From contig JBATSO010000078.1 of NCBI GenBank assembly GCA_049293335.1, positions 1 to 10,140 on the forward strand: 10,140 bases of DNA, in the 5' to 3' direction. How positions within the stretch are numbered: the first letter of the stretch is position 1; each line of letters opens with the position of its first letter. Positions 1 to 5,737 of this stretch are shown here, piece by piece. The notes below the pieces were generated by a model. It saw only the letters and a list, made by a program, of their open reading frames with translations. It searched no databases and had not been told where the DNA came from. The position numbers and the translations under genes are program-made. Source of the DNA: JAGXIT01 sp049293335. GTDB taxonomy: Bacteria > Patescibacteriota > Saccharimonadia > Saccharimonadales > UBA4665.

Positions 1-57
1 GTTATTATTGTGTTAGCACAGTCAATAATATTATTTGTGATGCGGAGGCTTTAGACT

Positions 58-495
58 ATGAGCGAATATATAAAAAGAACGTTACGCATATGCGCCGTAG
101 CGTTAGTGTTGGCGCTGGCAACGCTTGGGGTACAGGGGCTAGCTCAAACGGCGGTAAATGCGGCCGCAACAGACCCAGGCGGCTCAACGACTCTTACTAC
201 AAACCAAAAAGAGGTGTGCGATGCAATTGGCAGCCCCGACTGCAACGACAATAACAACGGCGGCAAAGACGTTAACTCTATAATAACGACTGTTATTAAA
301 ATATTTAGCGGCGTTATTGGTGTGGTTGCGGTCGTTATGATAATGACTGCTGGCTTTAAGTACATTACCTCCAGTGGCGATGCGGCAAAGGTTACGAGCG
401 CCAAAAATACCCTGCTATATGCAATTATTGGGCTGGTGATTGCGGTGCTAGCGCAGGTTATTGTGAAGTTTGTACTTCATTCCGCCACGAAGTAA
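58..495 (+). CDS. T4SS-type pilin-like membrane protein (paralogue 1)
   Basis: Small secreted or membrane protein of the VirB2/TrbC-like T4SS pilin type. A Lys/Arg-containing N-terminus and hydrophobic stretch (residues 8-30) form a signal peptide with possible cleavage near the Ala-rich VNAAA. A polar Asn/Asp/Gly-rich region with two cysteines (C54, C62) follows, then two TM helices (about 78-98 and 117-140). Between the helices lies the family-like segment KYITSSGD followed by KVTSAKNT. Length (145 aa) is normal for such pilins. A GGAGG Shine-Dalgarno site at 44-48 sits 9 nt before the ATG and supports this start. A paralogue lies 69 nt downstream, probably co-transcribed, with a terminator at 1014-1047. 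Family membership rests on motif recall and topology. The role (conjugation, DNA uptake or host attachment) cannot be fixed from sequence. Confidence 0.85.
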   Translation: MSEYIKRTLRICAVALVLALATLGVQGLAQTAVNAAATDPGGSTTLTTNQKEVCDAIGSPDCNDNNNGGKDVNSIITTVIKIFSGVIGVVAVVMIMTAGFKYITSSGDAAKVTSAKNTLLYAIIGLVIAVLAQVIVKFVLHSATK

Positions 496-564
496 ATGTT
501 GAATTGCAGAACCATGAGTGGTATAAAGTAAGTAAGTTATTTAAGAAAGGAAAAGTACTACATT

Positions 565-993
565 ATGATTAAAGGTTTACGAAATAAGGTAGGTGTTTTG
601 TTTGCGGGGCTTATGCTGGTCGGGGCGGTCAGCCTTGTACCCGTAACAGTGTATGCCGCCCCAGCCGATGTGCAGGCTGGAGTTTGTGGCGGCGCTAATG
701 ATCTTGGAATTAACCCGACAACTGGGGGGAGCTGCCAGACCGATACTGCCGTTGGCACCAATAAAGTCAACGAAACAATCACACTTATAATCAACATTTT
801 CTCAAGCCTTGTTGGTGTAATTGCCGTCATTATGATTATATGGGGCGGCATGCGCTACATTACCTCTGGTGGAGATAGCGGTAAGGTCACGAACGCTAAA
901 AACACGATTATATACGCCCTTATTGGCCTTGTGGTGGTGGCGCTTTCGCAGTTTATTGTTAAGTTTGTACTAAACAAAGTCACCCAACCGTAG
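565..993 (+). CDS. T4SS-type pilin-like membrane protein (paralogue 2)
   Basis: Second pilin-like protein, 142 aa. Signal peptide at residues 1-31 (VYAA cleavage region), a short extracytoplasmic segment with two cysteines (C41, C57), then two TM helices (about 73-93 and 114-137) joined by MRYITSGGD and KVTNAKNT. The C-terminal 75 residues align closely with the upstream paralogue (same IFS..VGV.AV.MI, YITS.GD, KVT.AKNT, IGLV and IVKFVL blocks), while the N-terminal regions differ. That pattern fits tandem duplication with divergence of the exposed part. A purine-rich AGAAAGGA site at 545-551 lies about 13 nt before the ATG. It is the last gene before the strong hairpin at 1014-1047. Same family caveat as its neighbour. 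Confidence 0.85.
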   Translation: MIKGLRNKVGVLFAGLMLVGAVSLVPVTVYAAPADVQAGVCGGANDLGINPTTGGSCQTDTAVGTNKVNETITLIINIFSSLVGVIAVIMIIWGGMRYITSGGDSGKVTNAKNTIIYALIGLVVVALSQFIVKFVLNKVTQP

Positions 994-1013
994 TCACCCT
1001 CTTGACCGGTTTT

Positions 1014-1047
1014 ACATAACAGCCGCTCTTGTAAGCGGCTGTTATGT
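1014..1047 (+). terminator. Rho-independent terminator after the pilin pair
   Basis: Perfect 14-bp stem (1014-1027 with 1034-1047) around the 6-nt loop CTTGTA, starting 20 nt after the second pilin stop codon. The descending arm ends GTTATGTTTC, so the U-tract is short and partly inside the stem, a form common in these compact genomes. Confidence 0.8.
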
Positions 1048-1185
1048 TTCGTGGGCCTATGGGTTCCTTAGTTACACCTCTGTTGATAGCCTCTGACTTC
1101 TCTGCTCAGAGCTACGCTCAACTCGACCCATGCGTCGTCTGCAACCGACGATTATAGGCCTCTCAAGTCCTAACCCAAAACTCCG
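1048..1185. other. Gene-free structured segment
   Basis: No convincing ORF. Several small complementary pairs are visible: GGCCTAT (1054-1060) with ATAGGCC (1154-1160); CTCTGA (1091-1096) with TCAGAG (1106-1111), which competes with GAGC-TAC-GCTC (1109-1119); and CGTCG (1133-1137) with CGACG (1146-1150). It also shares the order 3-nt-loop hairpin, GACCC, second hairpin with the structured repeats at 2734-2839 and 9322-9428, but lacks their T-arm-like end and third hairpin. It may be a decayed relative, an unrecognised small RNA, or chance structure. Confidence 0.3.
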
Positions 1186-1219
1186 TTACACTTTTTGTCC
1201 GATCGGACAAAAAGTGTAA
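1186..1219. repeat. 34-bp perfect palindrome
   Basis: Both 15-nt arms (1186-1200 and 1205-1219) are exact inverse complements around GATC, so all 34 bases are palindromic. It begins TTACAC and carries TTTTTGTCCGA in each arm. A related motif, CACATTTTGTCCGA, occurs at 3030-3043. The site lies between convergent transcription units (pilins and hsp20). It may be a bidirectional terminator-like hairpin, a protein-binding site, or a dispersed palindromic repeat. Confidence 0.75.
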
Positions 1220-1267
1220 TAAAACAGCATGACGCACTGAGCTCAGATAAATTTTGCAAATTGCCAA

Positions 1268-1316
1268 GTACCATTGAAATACTCCGCCCTGTTTCGAGCG
1301 GAGTATTTCAGGGTAC
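1268..1316 (-). terminator. Probable hsp20 terminator hairpin
   Basis: Inverted repeat with a 13-bp perfect core (1275-1287 with 1298-1310, 10-nt loop) extended by GTACC (1268-1272) and GGTAC (1312-1316) across a small internal bulge. It lies 17 nt beyond the hsp20 stop on the minus strand. The following minus-strand sequence is only moderately T-rich, so termination efficiency is uncertain. Confidence 0.6.
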
Positions 1317-1333
1317 GATAGTGGCCGACTAAA

Positions 1334-1816
1334 CTAAACGACCTGAATTTTTTTAACGGTGTCTTGTTTGAGTTTTGTGAAGCTCACTGTGAGTACACCG
1401 TCTTTCAAAACGGCTTCAATATCTTCTTCTTTAACGGGCACTGGTAGTGCGATGCTGCGACTAAATTCGCCCCAGTAGCACTCTTGTACAAAATAGTTTT
1501 CGACCTGCTCTTCGGCGCCCGCCGAAAGCGTACCGTGGATACTGAGGGTGTTGTCGGCAATGCTCACGTCGAGATCGCCTTTATTAACACCAGCGGTGCG
1601 AGCCTTTACGACCAGTCGTTCGCGGGTTTCGTACACGTCTACAGCCAATTGGCCTGGCAACACAGCCTCTTCATCGTTCCATTCTTCGTCGTTGGCGGCC
1701 ATAGAAGGTGCGGCTTCCATTCCCTGTTCGGCCTGAGGAGCCTCATCACCCAAAAAGGCTGCGGTTAATTCATCGTCTTCTAACAGTAAATCATCGTCAC
1801 GATTGCGTCGTGCCAT
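1334..1816 (-). CDS. Small heat shock protein, Hsp20/alpha-crystallin family
   Basis: ATP-independent holdase that binds unfolding proteins in the cytoplasm. With the chosen ATG it is 160 aa. It has an Asp/Glu-rich N-terminal arm (residues 1-52), an alpha-crystallin domain (about 57-147) with the diagnostic beta-9 motif A-V-L-K-D-G-V-L (135-142), and a C-terminal I-Q-V (157-159) matching the I-x-I/V motif that docks neighbouring subunits. The reading frame stays open 38 codons further upstream (to 1930), but that part does not look like protein. A GGAGGG Shine-Dalgarno site lies 10 nt upstream of the ATG at 1816, so the shorter start is preferred. The strongly acidic N-terminal arm is unusual compared with the hydrophobic arm typical of the family. 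It is divergent from comF. Confidence 0.92.
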   Translation of the reverse strand: MARRNRDDDLLLEDDELTAAFLGDEAPQAEQGMEAAPSMAANDEEWNDEEAVLPGQLAVDVYETRERLVVKARTAGVNKGDLDVSIADNTLSIHGTLSAGAEEQVENYFVQECYWGEFSRSIALPVPVKEEDIEAVLKDGVLTVSFTKLKQDTVKKIQVV

Positions 1817-1867
1817 ACAGTTGTTACCCTCCATCGGCCTGAAAAGCCGTGTTACAAAATTAGTAGC

Positions 1868-1896
1868 TTGCGTGTTTGTATTAAAATCAGTATAAC
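1868..1896 (+). promoter_or_regulatory. Putative comF promoter
   Basis: TTGCGT (1868-1873), a 17-nt spacer and TATAAC (1891-1896) form a reasonable sigma-70-type promoter, about 60 nt before the comF ATG. Its -10 overlaps the opposing hsp20 -10. Assigned by eye. Confidence 0.4.
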
Positions 1897-1918
1897 TGAG
1901 ATGAATAACAGCGTGCAA
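1889..1918 (-). promoter_or_regulatory. Putative hsp20 promoter
   Basis: On the minus strand TTGCAC (1913-1918), an 18-nt spacer and TATACT (1889-1894) precede the hsp20 start by about 73 nt. No CIRCE or HAIR-type heat shock operator was seen. A small hairpin, CGGC(N7)GCCG, lies in the 5' leader just upstream of the Shine-Dalgarno site. Confidence 0.45.
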
Positions 1919-1955
1919 GGTTGGGTGCACATATTTACAACGGATTAATCACAAC

Positions 1956-2630
1956 ATGCGACTTATTGAGCGCTTTATTTCTATCTATGCACCTCATATT
2001 TGCCTGGGGTGTGAACACGAGACAGACGCCCTGCTGTGTCCAAGCTGCACGGTTGCGCTACCAAATGTTGCCTCGCGCTGCTACAAATGCCATGCAGCTA
2101 CCCGCGATTTTGCGGTGTGCGAGACATGCAAACCAAGCACACCCCTGCGGCACGTGTATGTAGCGTACTCTTACAGCGGCCTTGCCAAAGAGTTACTCCA
2201 CCGTGCTAAGTACGAACGCGCCAAAAGTGGCTTAGCCGAGATGGCCAGCGTTATGGCACCACTATTGCAACACGTTGCAGTAGGTACGGTATTGGTGCCC
2301 GTGCCAACGGCAACAAAACGCGCTCGACAGCGCGGCTACGACCAGGCAGAGGTGCTTGCGGGGCACATAGCCCGTCAAACCAACTTTAGACGCATGAATT
2401 TGCTGGCACGCCTGGGCCAAGCGCACCAGGTGGGATCGAACCGTACCGCACGGTTTGAGCACATTAAGGGCGTGTTTCGGGTGACTCGGCCTGCAAGCGC
2501 AAAAGGTCGAACAATTATTTTAGTAGACGATGTGCTTACAACAGGCGCAACTCTAGAAGAAGCGGCTGCAATGCTAAAGAAAGCGCACGCAAAACGCGTT
2601 GACGCAATTGTGTTTGCTCAGGCGGGGTGA
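1956..2630 (+). CDS. comF: ComF family protein (zinc ribbon plus phosphoribosyltransferase domain)
   Basis: Type I phosphoribosyltransferase-fold protein related to ComF/GntX, linked to natural DNA uptake in several bacteria. At 224 aa it has full family length. Its N-terminus carries two Cys pairs on each side of a linker (C16-x2-C19, C28-x2-C31, C42-x2-C45, C55-x2-C58), predicting bound zinc. The C-terminal domain has R-x-R-G-Y-D-Q (124-130), the conserved Q-V-G-x-x-R region (158-163) and the PRPP-binding loop V-D-D-V-L-T-T-G-A-T (190-199). No strong Shine-Dalgarno site precedes the ATG. With the pilin genes upstream it suggests DNA uptake capacity, but the link is only by proximity. The substrate of ComF proteins is not settled. 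Confidence 0.92.
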   Translation: MRLIERFISIYAPHICLGCEHETDALLCPSCTVALPNVASRCYKCHAATRDFAVCETCKPSTPLRHVYVAYSYSGLAKELLHRAKYERAKSGLAEMASVMAPLLQHVAVGTVLVPVPTATKRARQRGYDQAEVLAGHIARQTNFRRMNLLARLGQAHQVGSNRTARFEHIKGVFRVTRPASAKGRTIILVDDVLTTGATLEEAAAMLKKAHAKRVDAIVFAQAG

Positions 2631-2674
2631 GAAAATCAGTCAACATTTGGTTCCTGCGCGCGTGTTCGCCCAAC

Positions 2675-2717
2675 CGAACCCCCTTGATGTGAAAATTGGA
2701 GAGGGGTTCGACCTCTT
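2675..2717 (-). repeat. T-arm-like fragment with 8-bp inverted repeat
   Basis: CGAACCCC (2675-2682) is the exact inverse complement of GGGGTTCG (2703-2710). Read on the minus strand, 2702-2716 gives GAGGTCGAACCCCTC, a shortened tRNA T-arm mimic like those ending the two structured elements at 2734-2839 and 9322-9428. No accompanying set of three hairpins is seen, so it looks like a solo or truncated copy next to the first element. Confidence 0.4.
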
Positions 2718-2733
2718 GCTGGTATTGATGAAA

Positions 2734-2839
2734 GAGGGATTCGCCTCATCGCTACGCGCCGACCCTACATATGCTTCCAGCATATGTAGGGCTTCGGGCC
2801 CGGGGAGTGCCACTGGCACTCCCGGTCTCATCCCGTCTC
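2734..2839 (-). repeat. Structured multi-hairpin element with tRNA-Ser T-arm mimic, copy 1
   Basis: In minus-strand order it holds a 9-bp hairpin with 3-nt loop (2803-2811 with 2815-2823), a 12-bp perfect hairpin with 5-nt loop (2763-2774 with 2780-2791), a small CGC-TAC-GCG hairpin (2750-2758) and a T-arm-like end GAGGCGAATCCCTC (2734-2747). GGGAT/ATCCC (2736-2740 and 2830-2834) can close the whole. The same order of parts, with different stem sequences, recurs at 9322-9428. Both copies sit just 3' of a tRNA-Ser gene on the same strand. No ORF inside is credible. Function unknown. Confidence 0.7.
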
Positions 2840-2842
2840 GGG

Positions 2843-2886
2843 CCAAACAGAAAACACTCACCGAAAGGTGAGTGTTTTCTGTTTGG
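2843..2886. terminator. 20-bp hairpin terminator abutting tRNA-Ser(GCU)
   Basis: Perfect 20-bp stem (2843-2862 with 2867-2886) closed by a GAAA loop. An A-rich ascending arm and T-rich descending arm on either strand suit bidirectional termination of comF (plus) and tRNA-Ser (minus). On the minus strand the stem begins with the tRNA's own CCA (2886-2884). Confidence 0.8.
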
Positions 2887-2976
2887 CGGAGAGAGAGGGA
2901 TTCGAACCCTCGCAGGGACTCGCGCCCCTCTAACGATTTAGCAAACCGTCCCCTTCAGCCACTTGGGTACCTCTCC
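2884..2976 (-). tRNA. tRNA-Ser (anticodon GCU)
   Basis: Class II tRNA read on the minus strand. Acceptor GGAGAGG (2970-2976) pairs with TCTCTCC (2888-2894, one G-T pair). The anticodon stem ACGGT/ATCGT holds loop TTGCTAA with anticodon GCT. A long variable arm follows, then the T-arm GAGGG-TTCGAAT-CCCTC (2895-2911), discriminator G and encoded CCA (2884-2886). It reads AGC/AGU codons. It lies 136 nt downstream of tRNA-Ser(UGA) on the same strand and may be co-transcribed from the promoter at 3223-3251. Confidence 0.95.
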
Positions 2977-3016
2977 TTGGCTGCACAAGACAAACCATTG
3001 GTTTTTCTCGTCGCGC

Positions 3017-3041
3017 GGGCAAAATGGTTCACATTTTGTCC
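3017..3041. repeat. Hairpin between serine tRNAs related to the 34-bp palindrome
   Basis: GGGCAAAATG (3017-3026) pairs with CATTTTGTCC (3032-3041) through one G-T pair around the loop GTTCA. The motif CACATTTTGTCCGA (3030-3043) matches the arm of the palindrome at 1186-1219 with one difference over 14 bases. It could be a transcript-processing hairpin between the two tRNAs or a dispersed palindromic repeat. Confidence 0.5.
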
Positions 3042-3112
3042 GACTGCTCTTTTCCTTTAAAACACACTATTGAAAAGCAGGGCCAACCAATACTTTAGCA
3101 AAGATGTTAATT

Positions 3113-3202
3113 TGGCGGAAGGGGTGGGATTCGAACCCACGGTACCGTTGCCGGCACGACAGTTTTCAAGACTGTTTCCATCGACCACTCGGACACCCTT
3201 CC
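3113..3202 (-). tRNA. tRNA-Ser (anticodon UGA)
   Basis: Class II tRNA on the minus strand. Acceptor GGAAGGG (5' end at 3202) pairs fully with CCCTTCC (3117-3123). The anticodon stem ACAGT/ACTGT encloses loop CTTGAAA with anticodon TGA. There is a long variable arm, T-arm GTGGG-TTCGAAT-CCCAC, discriminator G and encoded CCA (3113-3115). It is the serine isoacceptor that reads UCA and other UCN codons. Confidence 0.95.
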
Positions 3203-3222
3203 AGATTGATCAAACAGGGGTA

Positions 3223-3251
3223 ATTATAGCAATGCCCTGTTAAAATAGCAA
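3223..3251 (-). promoter_or_regulatory. Promoter of the tRNA-Ser(UGA)/tRNA-Ser(GCU) unit
   Basis: Minus-strand TTGCTA (3246-3251), an exact 17-nt spacer and consensus TATAAT (3223-3228). The predicted start is about 14 nt before the mature tRNA 5' end. A 7-bp inverted repeat AACAGGG/CCCTGTT (3213-3219 and 3235-3241) straddles the -10 box and could be an operator or a leader hairpin. Confidence 0.72.
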
Positions 3252-3271
3252 AACCTAGAACAAATTTGTAG

Positions 3272-3277
3272 TACAAT
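3272..3277 (+). promoter_or_regulatory. Putative -10 for a near-leaderless transcript
   Basis: TACAAT ends 7 nt before the ATG at 3285. A start about 7 nt downstream of the -10 would give an mRNA beginning at or next to the start codon. No Shine-Dalgarno site and no clear -35 are visible. Confidence 0.4.
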
Positions 3278-3284
3278 AACGCTT

Positions 3285-4049
3285 ATGGAAGAAATGCAGC
3301 CAGGACAAGTTATTGTGCCAGGAGGTGTAAATACTCAAAAGCCATCTGTGGTAGAGCCAGCCGCGCAACCCGCTGCAATATTGCCGCCGCCAGTGCCTAC
3401 GCCATCACCTAGTGCTCAGCCAGAACCAGTTCAGCTACCGCAAAACAGCGATCAACCCAACCCAATTGCTCAACCCCAGGCGCAAGCCCCAGCGTACACA
3501 GCCGCAGCGCCACAAAACCCCTCCCCCCCACCCCAGCCACAACCTAACTTTCGGGCCGCACCGTACGCCCAAGAGCCTCAGCCGTATGATGAAAACGCTG
3601 TTACCTGGAACGCCGCCGAGTTTGTGCAACACGAAAAAAACGCTACCTGGTACGGCGCGTATACTTTGGGCGCCATTGTGCTTTCGGCGCTCATTTTTTT
3701 GTTTACCAGAGATGTTATTTCGACCGCGGTGGTGTTTTTGGCTGTTGCGGGACTGATTTTTTTCGCTTCTCGCCAGCCCCATGACCAACAATACGCTTTG
3801 GAGGCAGGTGGCTTACACATTGGCACAAAAACCTATTATCTTGAAGACTTTAAGGCCTTTTCGGTTGCCGAAGACGCCCATTTAACGGGCATTACATTGC
3901 TGCCGCTTAAGCGGTTTATGCCACCAATTACAGTGTATGTTGCCCCCGAGCAGCAAGATAGCGTCGTAGGCTACTTGAGTGACTATTTGCCAAGTGAAGT
4001 ACACAAAGCCGATGCCATCGACAGCCTGCTGCGACGCATACGATTCTAA
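3285..4049 (+). CDS. Pro/Gln-rich two-TM membrane protein of unknown function
   Basis: Not recognised as a characterised family. The 254-aa protein has a disordered N-terminal tail rich in Pro, Gln and Ala (about 20-104), two adjacent TM helices (about 122-140 and 144-161) with a very short loop, and a soluble C-terminal domain of about 90 residues (165-254) with alternating beta-like segments (LHIGTKTYYLEDFKAFSV, ITVYVAP). There is no signal peptide. The hairpin topology puts both tails on the same side, probably the cytoplasm. The layout resembles small PH-like membrane proteins common in Patescibacteria, but that is a shape comparison, not a homology claim. The start is chosen because the upstream -10 would give a leaderless transcript and the frame has no better ATG. 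It is followed by another membrane protein on the same strand. Confidence 0.85.
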   Translation: MEEMQPGQVIVPGGVNTQKPSVVEPAAQPAAILPPPVPTPSPSAQPEPVQLPQNSDQPNPIAQPQAQAPAYTAAAPQNPSPPPQPQPNFRAAPYAQEPQPYDENAVTWNAAEFVQHEKNATWYGAYTLGAIVLSALIFLFTRDVISTAVVFLAVAGLIFFASRQPHDQQYALEAGGLHIGTKTYYLEDFKAFSVAEDAHLTGITLLPLKRFMPPITVYVAPEQQDSVVGYLSDYLPSEVHKADAIDSLLRRIRF

Positions 4050-4105
4050 TGTGTGCAACCTTAGCGCAACGCGTATACTAAATTCAGGCTATTTATACAT
4101 GCATG

Positions 4106-4134
4106 TTGCACTTTTGCAACTATTCTGCTATTGT
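4106..4134 (+). promoter_or_regulatory. Putative promoter for the LAxTG protein, with overlapping inverted repeat
   Basis: TTGCAC (4106-4111), 17 nt, then TATTGT (4129-4134). An inverted repeat GTTGCA-CTTT-TGCAAC (4105-4120) covers the -35 element, which would suit a repressor or activator site. The -10 is a weak match. Confidence 0.4.
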
Positions 4135-4167
4135 ACCTACATACTAATCTTGTGAGGCGAAAATACT

Positions 4168-4686
4168 ATGTATGAGCAGAATAAAGTATCGATAGTCGGT
4201 AGAATTTTATGGTTGATTGTTTCACTGCTTGTTATTGCAGCAATTGTTTGGTTTGTGCTGTGGTTGCTGTTTTGGCGACACCCTAAAGTAGACCAGGCAG
4301 CAACAACCGCTAAAAATGCTACCTCTAGCGCCGTACAAAGCACGAAAAAAGCTGCCGAGGATATCGCTGCAAGCACTAAAACAACACCTTCTGACAACTC
4401 AAGTACAAGCACAACTTCTACTCAAACAGCTCCTACAGCTAGCTCTAGCTCTACTCCTACCACTGCCGCTCCTTCCACTCCTTCGAGCGCCACAAACTCC
4501 ACTTCAGCCTCAGTGGCGAACAGCGGTGCTTCGGCTGGCCGAACTAGTTCAACTTCGACACAAGTGCCTAGCAATCAACTCGCCAACACTGGTCCTGGTG
4601 ATGTAGTAGCCATAAGCGCCATTACCACAGTGGTCGGCGTAGTGCTGTACCAGATTCGTTTGCGCCGCCAGGGTTTCTCACTCTAG
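4168..4686 (+). CDS. Ser/Thr-rich surface protein with LAxTG sortase-like signal
   Basis: A 172-aa protein with an N-terminal TM or uncleaved signal anchor (about 11-36) and a low-complexity Ala/Ser/Thr region (43-136) that is a likely flexible, possibly O-glycosylated stalk. The C-terminal tail contains L-A-N-T-G (138-142), a hydrophobic segment (about 145-161) and an Arg-rich end (R164, R166, R167). That tripartite tail is the layout of a sortase cell-wall sorting signal. LAxTG is the motif preferred by class E sortases of Actinobacteria. GTGAGG at 4152-4157 provides a Shine-Dalgarno site 10 nt before the ATG. No sortase gene is in the window. Alternatively it is simply a membrane protein anchored at both ends. 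The sorting reading is inference; the tail architecture is visible. Confidence 0.82.
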   Translation: MYEQNKVSIVGRILWLIVSLLVIAAIVWFVLWLLFWRHPKVDQAATTAKNATSSAVQSTKKAAEDIAASTKTTPSDNSSTSTTSTQTAPTASSSSTPTTAAPSTPSSATNSTSASVANSGASAGRTSSTSTQVPSNQLANTGPGDVVAISAITTVVGVVLYQIRLRRQGFSL

Positions 4687-4753
4687 ACGAGCGGGTTAGC
4701 GTAGCGAAAGCGTACAAACTCCTCAAGGAATTTCACAATTTTCAGTGTGAGGG

Positions 4754-4762
4754 TGGTATATA
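4754..4762 (+). promoter_or_regulatory. Putative extended -10 promoter for the glycan operon
   Basis: TGG-TATATA (4754-4762) resembles an extended -10. No good -35 was found. The predicted start is about 15 nt before the ATG at 4784. Only a weak purine stretch (GAGAAA) could serve as Shine-Dalgarno. Confidence 0.35.
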
Positions 4763-4783
4763 CTGAATGCTAGAGAAATAGTA

Positions 4784-5737
4784 ATGAAACATCCAACACC
4801 AACGCTTTCTATAGTTGTGCCTGTCTATAACGAAGCTCAAGGCCTCGCAACCTTCCACGAGGCCTTAGTTAAAGTGGCTAGCGAGCTTGGGGTCGGTTAC
4901 GAAATTGTGTACGTTAACGATGGCAGTAATGATTCAAGCCTTGCGATACTCCAGGAACTGGCCACCAAAAACCCTACTTCTGCAAAGGTACTTGCTCTTA
5001 CGCGTAATTTTGGGAAAGAAGTTGCCACCAGCGCAGGTTTGCAGGTGGCACGCGGCGCGGCCATACTTACCGTTGATGCCGATGGCCAGCACCCCATCGA
5101 CCTCTTGCCTGTTTTTGTCGAAAAGTGGTCTCAGGGGGCCAAGGTTGTGGTGGGCAAGCGAGCGCAGCGCCAGGCCCCGCCGCTAAAACGCTTTGGTTCA
5201 AGGGCGTTTTACGGTGTCTTTCGGCGGTTTACGCGCATGAGGCTACAGCCCGACCTTGGCGATTTTCGCCTCATCGACCGAGAGGTTTGCGACCAGTTCA
5301 ATACACTAACCGAACGAAACCGCATAACCCGGGGGCTCATAGACTGGTTTGGCTACAAAATGACCACCATTCCCTACCAAGAAAATAGCCGCCTAACGGG
5401 CACTTCTACCTACAATTTTCGCAAACTTTCTAAACTCGCCATCGACAGCATGATTTCACTTAGCACTTCCCCGCTTTACGTGGCGGCGTATGCGGGCGGG
5501 GCCATCATATTTTTTTCTCTGGTAGCAGGTATTGTGATGCTGAGTAATTTTTTGCTGCATGATCCGCTTGGGCTTCGAGCGACTGCGAGTGCCTATGGGC
5601 TGGTGCTTATTTTGTTTCTGATTGGCATGCTGCTGGTTTCGCAGGGCATCATTGGCCTGTATCTTGCACACATCCACGCCGAAACTCAAAACCGACCGCT
5701 CTATGTGGTCGATAAACAAGCGTCAAAAAACTTATGA
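4784..5737 (+). CDS. GtrB/DPM1-like polyprenyl-phosphate glycosyltransferase (GT2)
   Basis: Membrane-anchored family 2 glycosyltransferase that moves a sugar from a nucleotide sugar to undecaprenyl (or related) phosphate on the cytoplasmic face. The 317-aa protein shows the GT-A opening SIVVPVYNE (9-17), V-N-D-G-S (45-49), the D-A-D metal/nucleotide motif followed by GQHP (98-104), G-D-F-R-L (159-163), and R-x-x-G-x-S-x-Y-like residues (203-210). Two C-terminal TM helices (about 233-255 and 267-292) are typical of GtrB proteins. Length is normal. Its stop overlaps the next gene by ATGA, so translation is probably coupled to the GtrA-like flippase. The sugar is not predictable from sequence, though the downstream de-N-acetylase hints at an N-acetylhexosamine. 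Confidence 0.92.
   Translation: MKHPTPTLSIVVPVYNEAQGLATFHEALVKVASELGVGYEIVYVNDGSNDSSLAILQELATKNPTSAKVLALTRNFGKEVATSAGLQVARGAAILTVDADGQHPIDLLPVFVEKWSQGAKVVVGKRAQRQAPPLKRFGSRAFYGVFRRFTRMRLQPDLGDFRLIDREVCDQFNTLTERNRITRGLIDWFGYKMTTIPYQENSRLTGTSTYNFRKLSKLAIDSMISLSTSPLYVAAYAGGAIIFFSLVAGIVMLSNFLLHDPLGLRATASAYGLVLILFLIGMLLVSQGIIGLYLAHIHAETQNRPLYVVDKQASKNL

Noticed and set aside
1817..1865. RNA thermometer (ROSE or fourU) in the hsp20 leader
   Set aside because: A CGGC/GCCG hairpin is present, but it does not clearly sequester the GGAGGG site, so no call is made.
1817..1930. 38-codon N-terminal extension of Hsp20
   Set aside because: Crosses the promoter and the GGAGGG site; the ATG at 1816 is better supported.
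2734..2839. CRISPR repeat or attachment site
   Set aside because: No regular spaced direct repeats for CRISPR. No integrase gene or element-sized insertion is visible between the tRNA and the mimic, so a classic attL/attR pair is not supported.
2599..2871. 90-aa ORF between comF and the tRNA cluster
   Set aside because: Covers the structured repeat and the hairpin, has no start signal and shows no family resemblance.
2872..3060. Plus-strand ORF across tRNA-Ser(GCU) beginning MFSVWRRERDSNPRR
   Set aside because: It is an antisense reading of the tRNA and its T-arm; RERDSNPR-type peptides are well-known artefacts of this kind.
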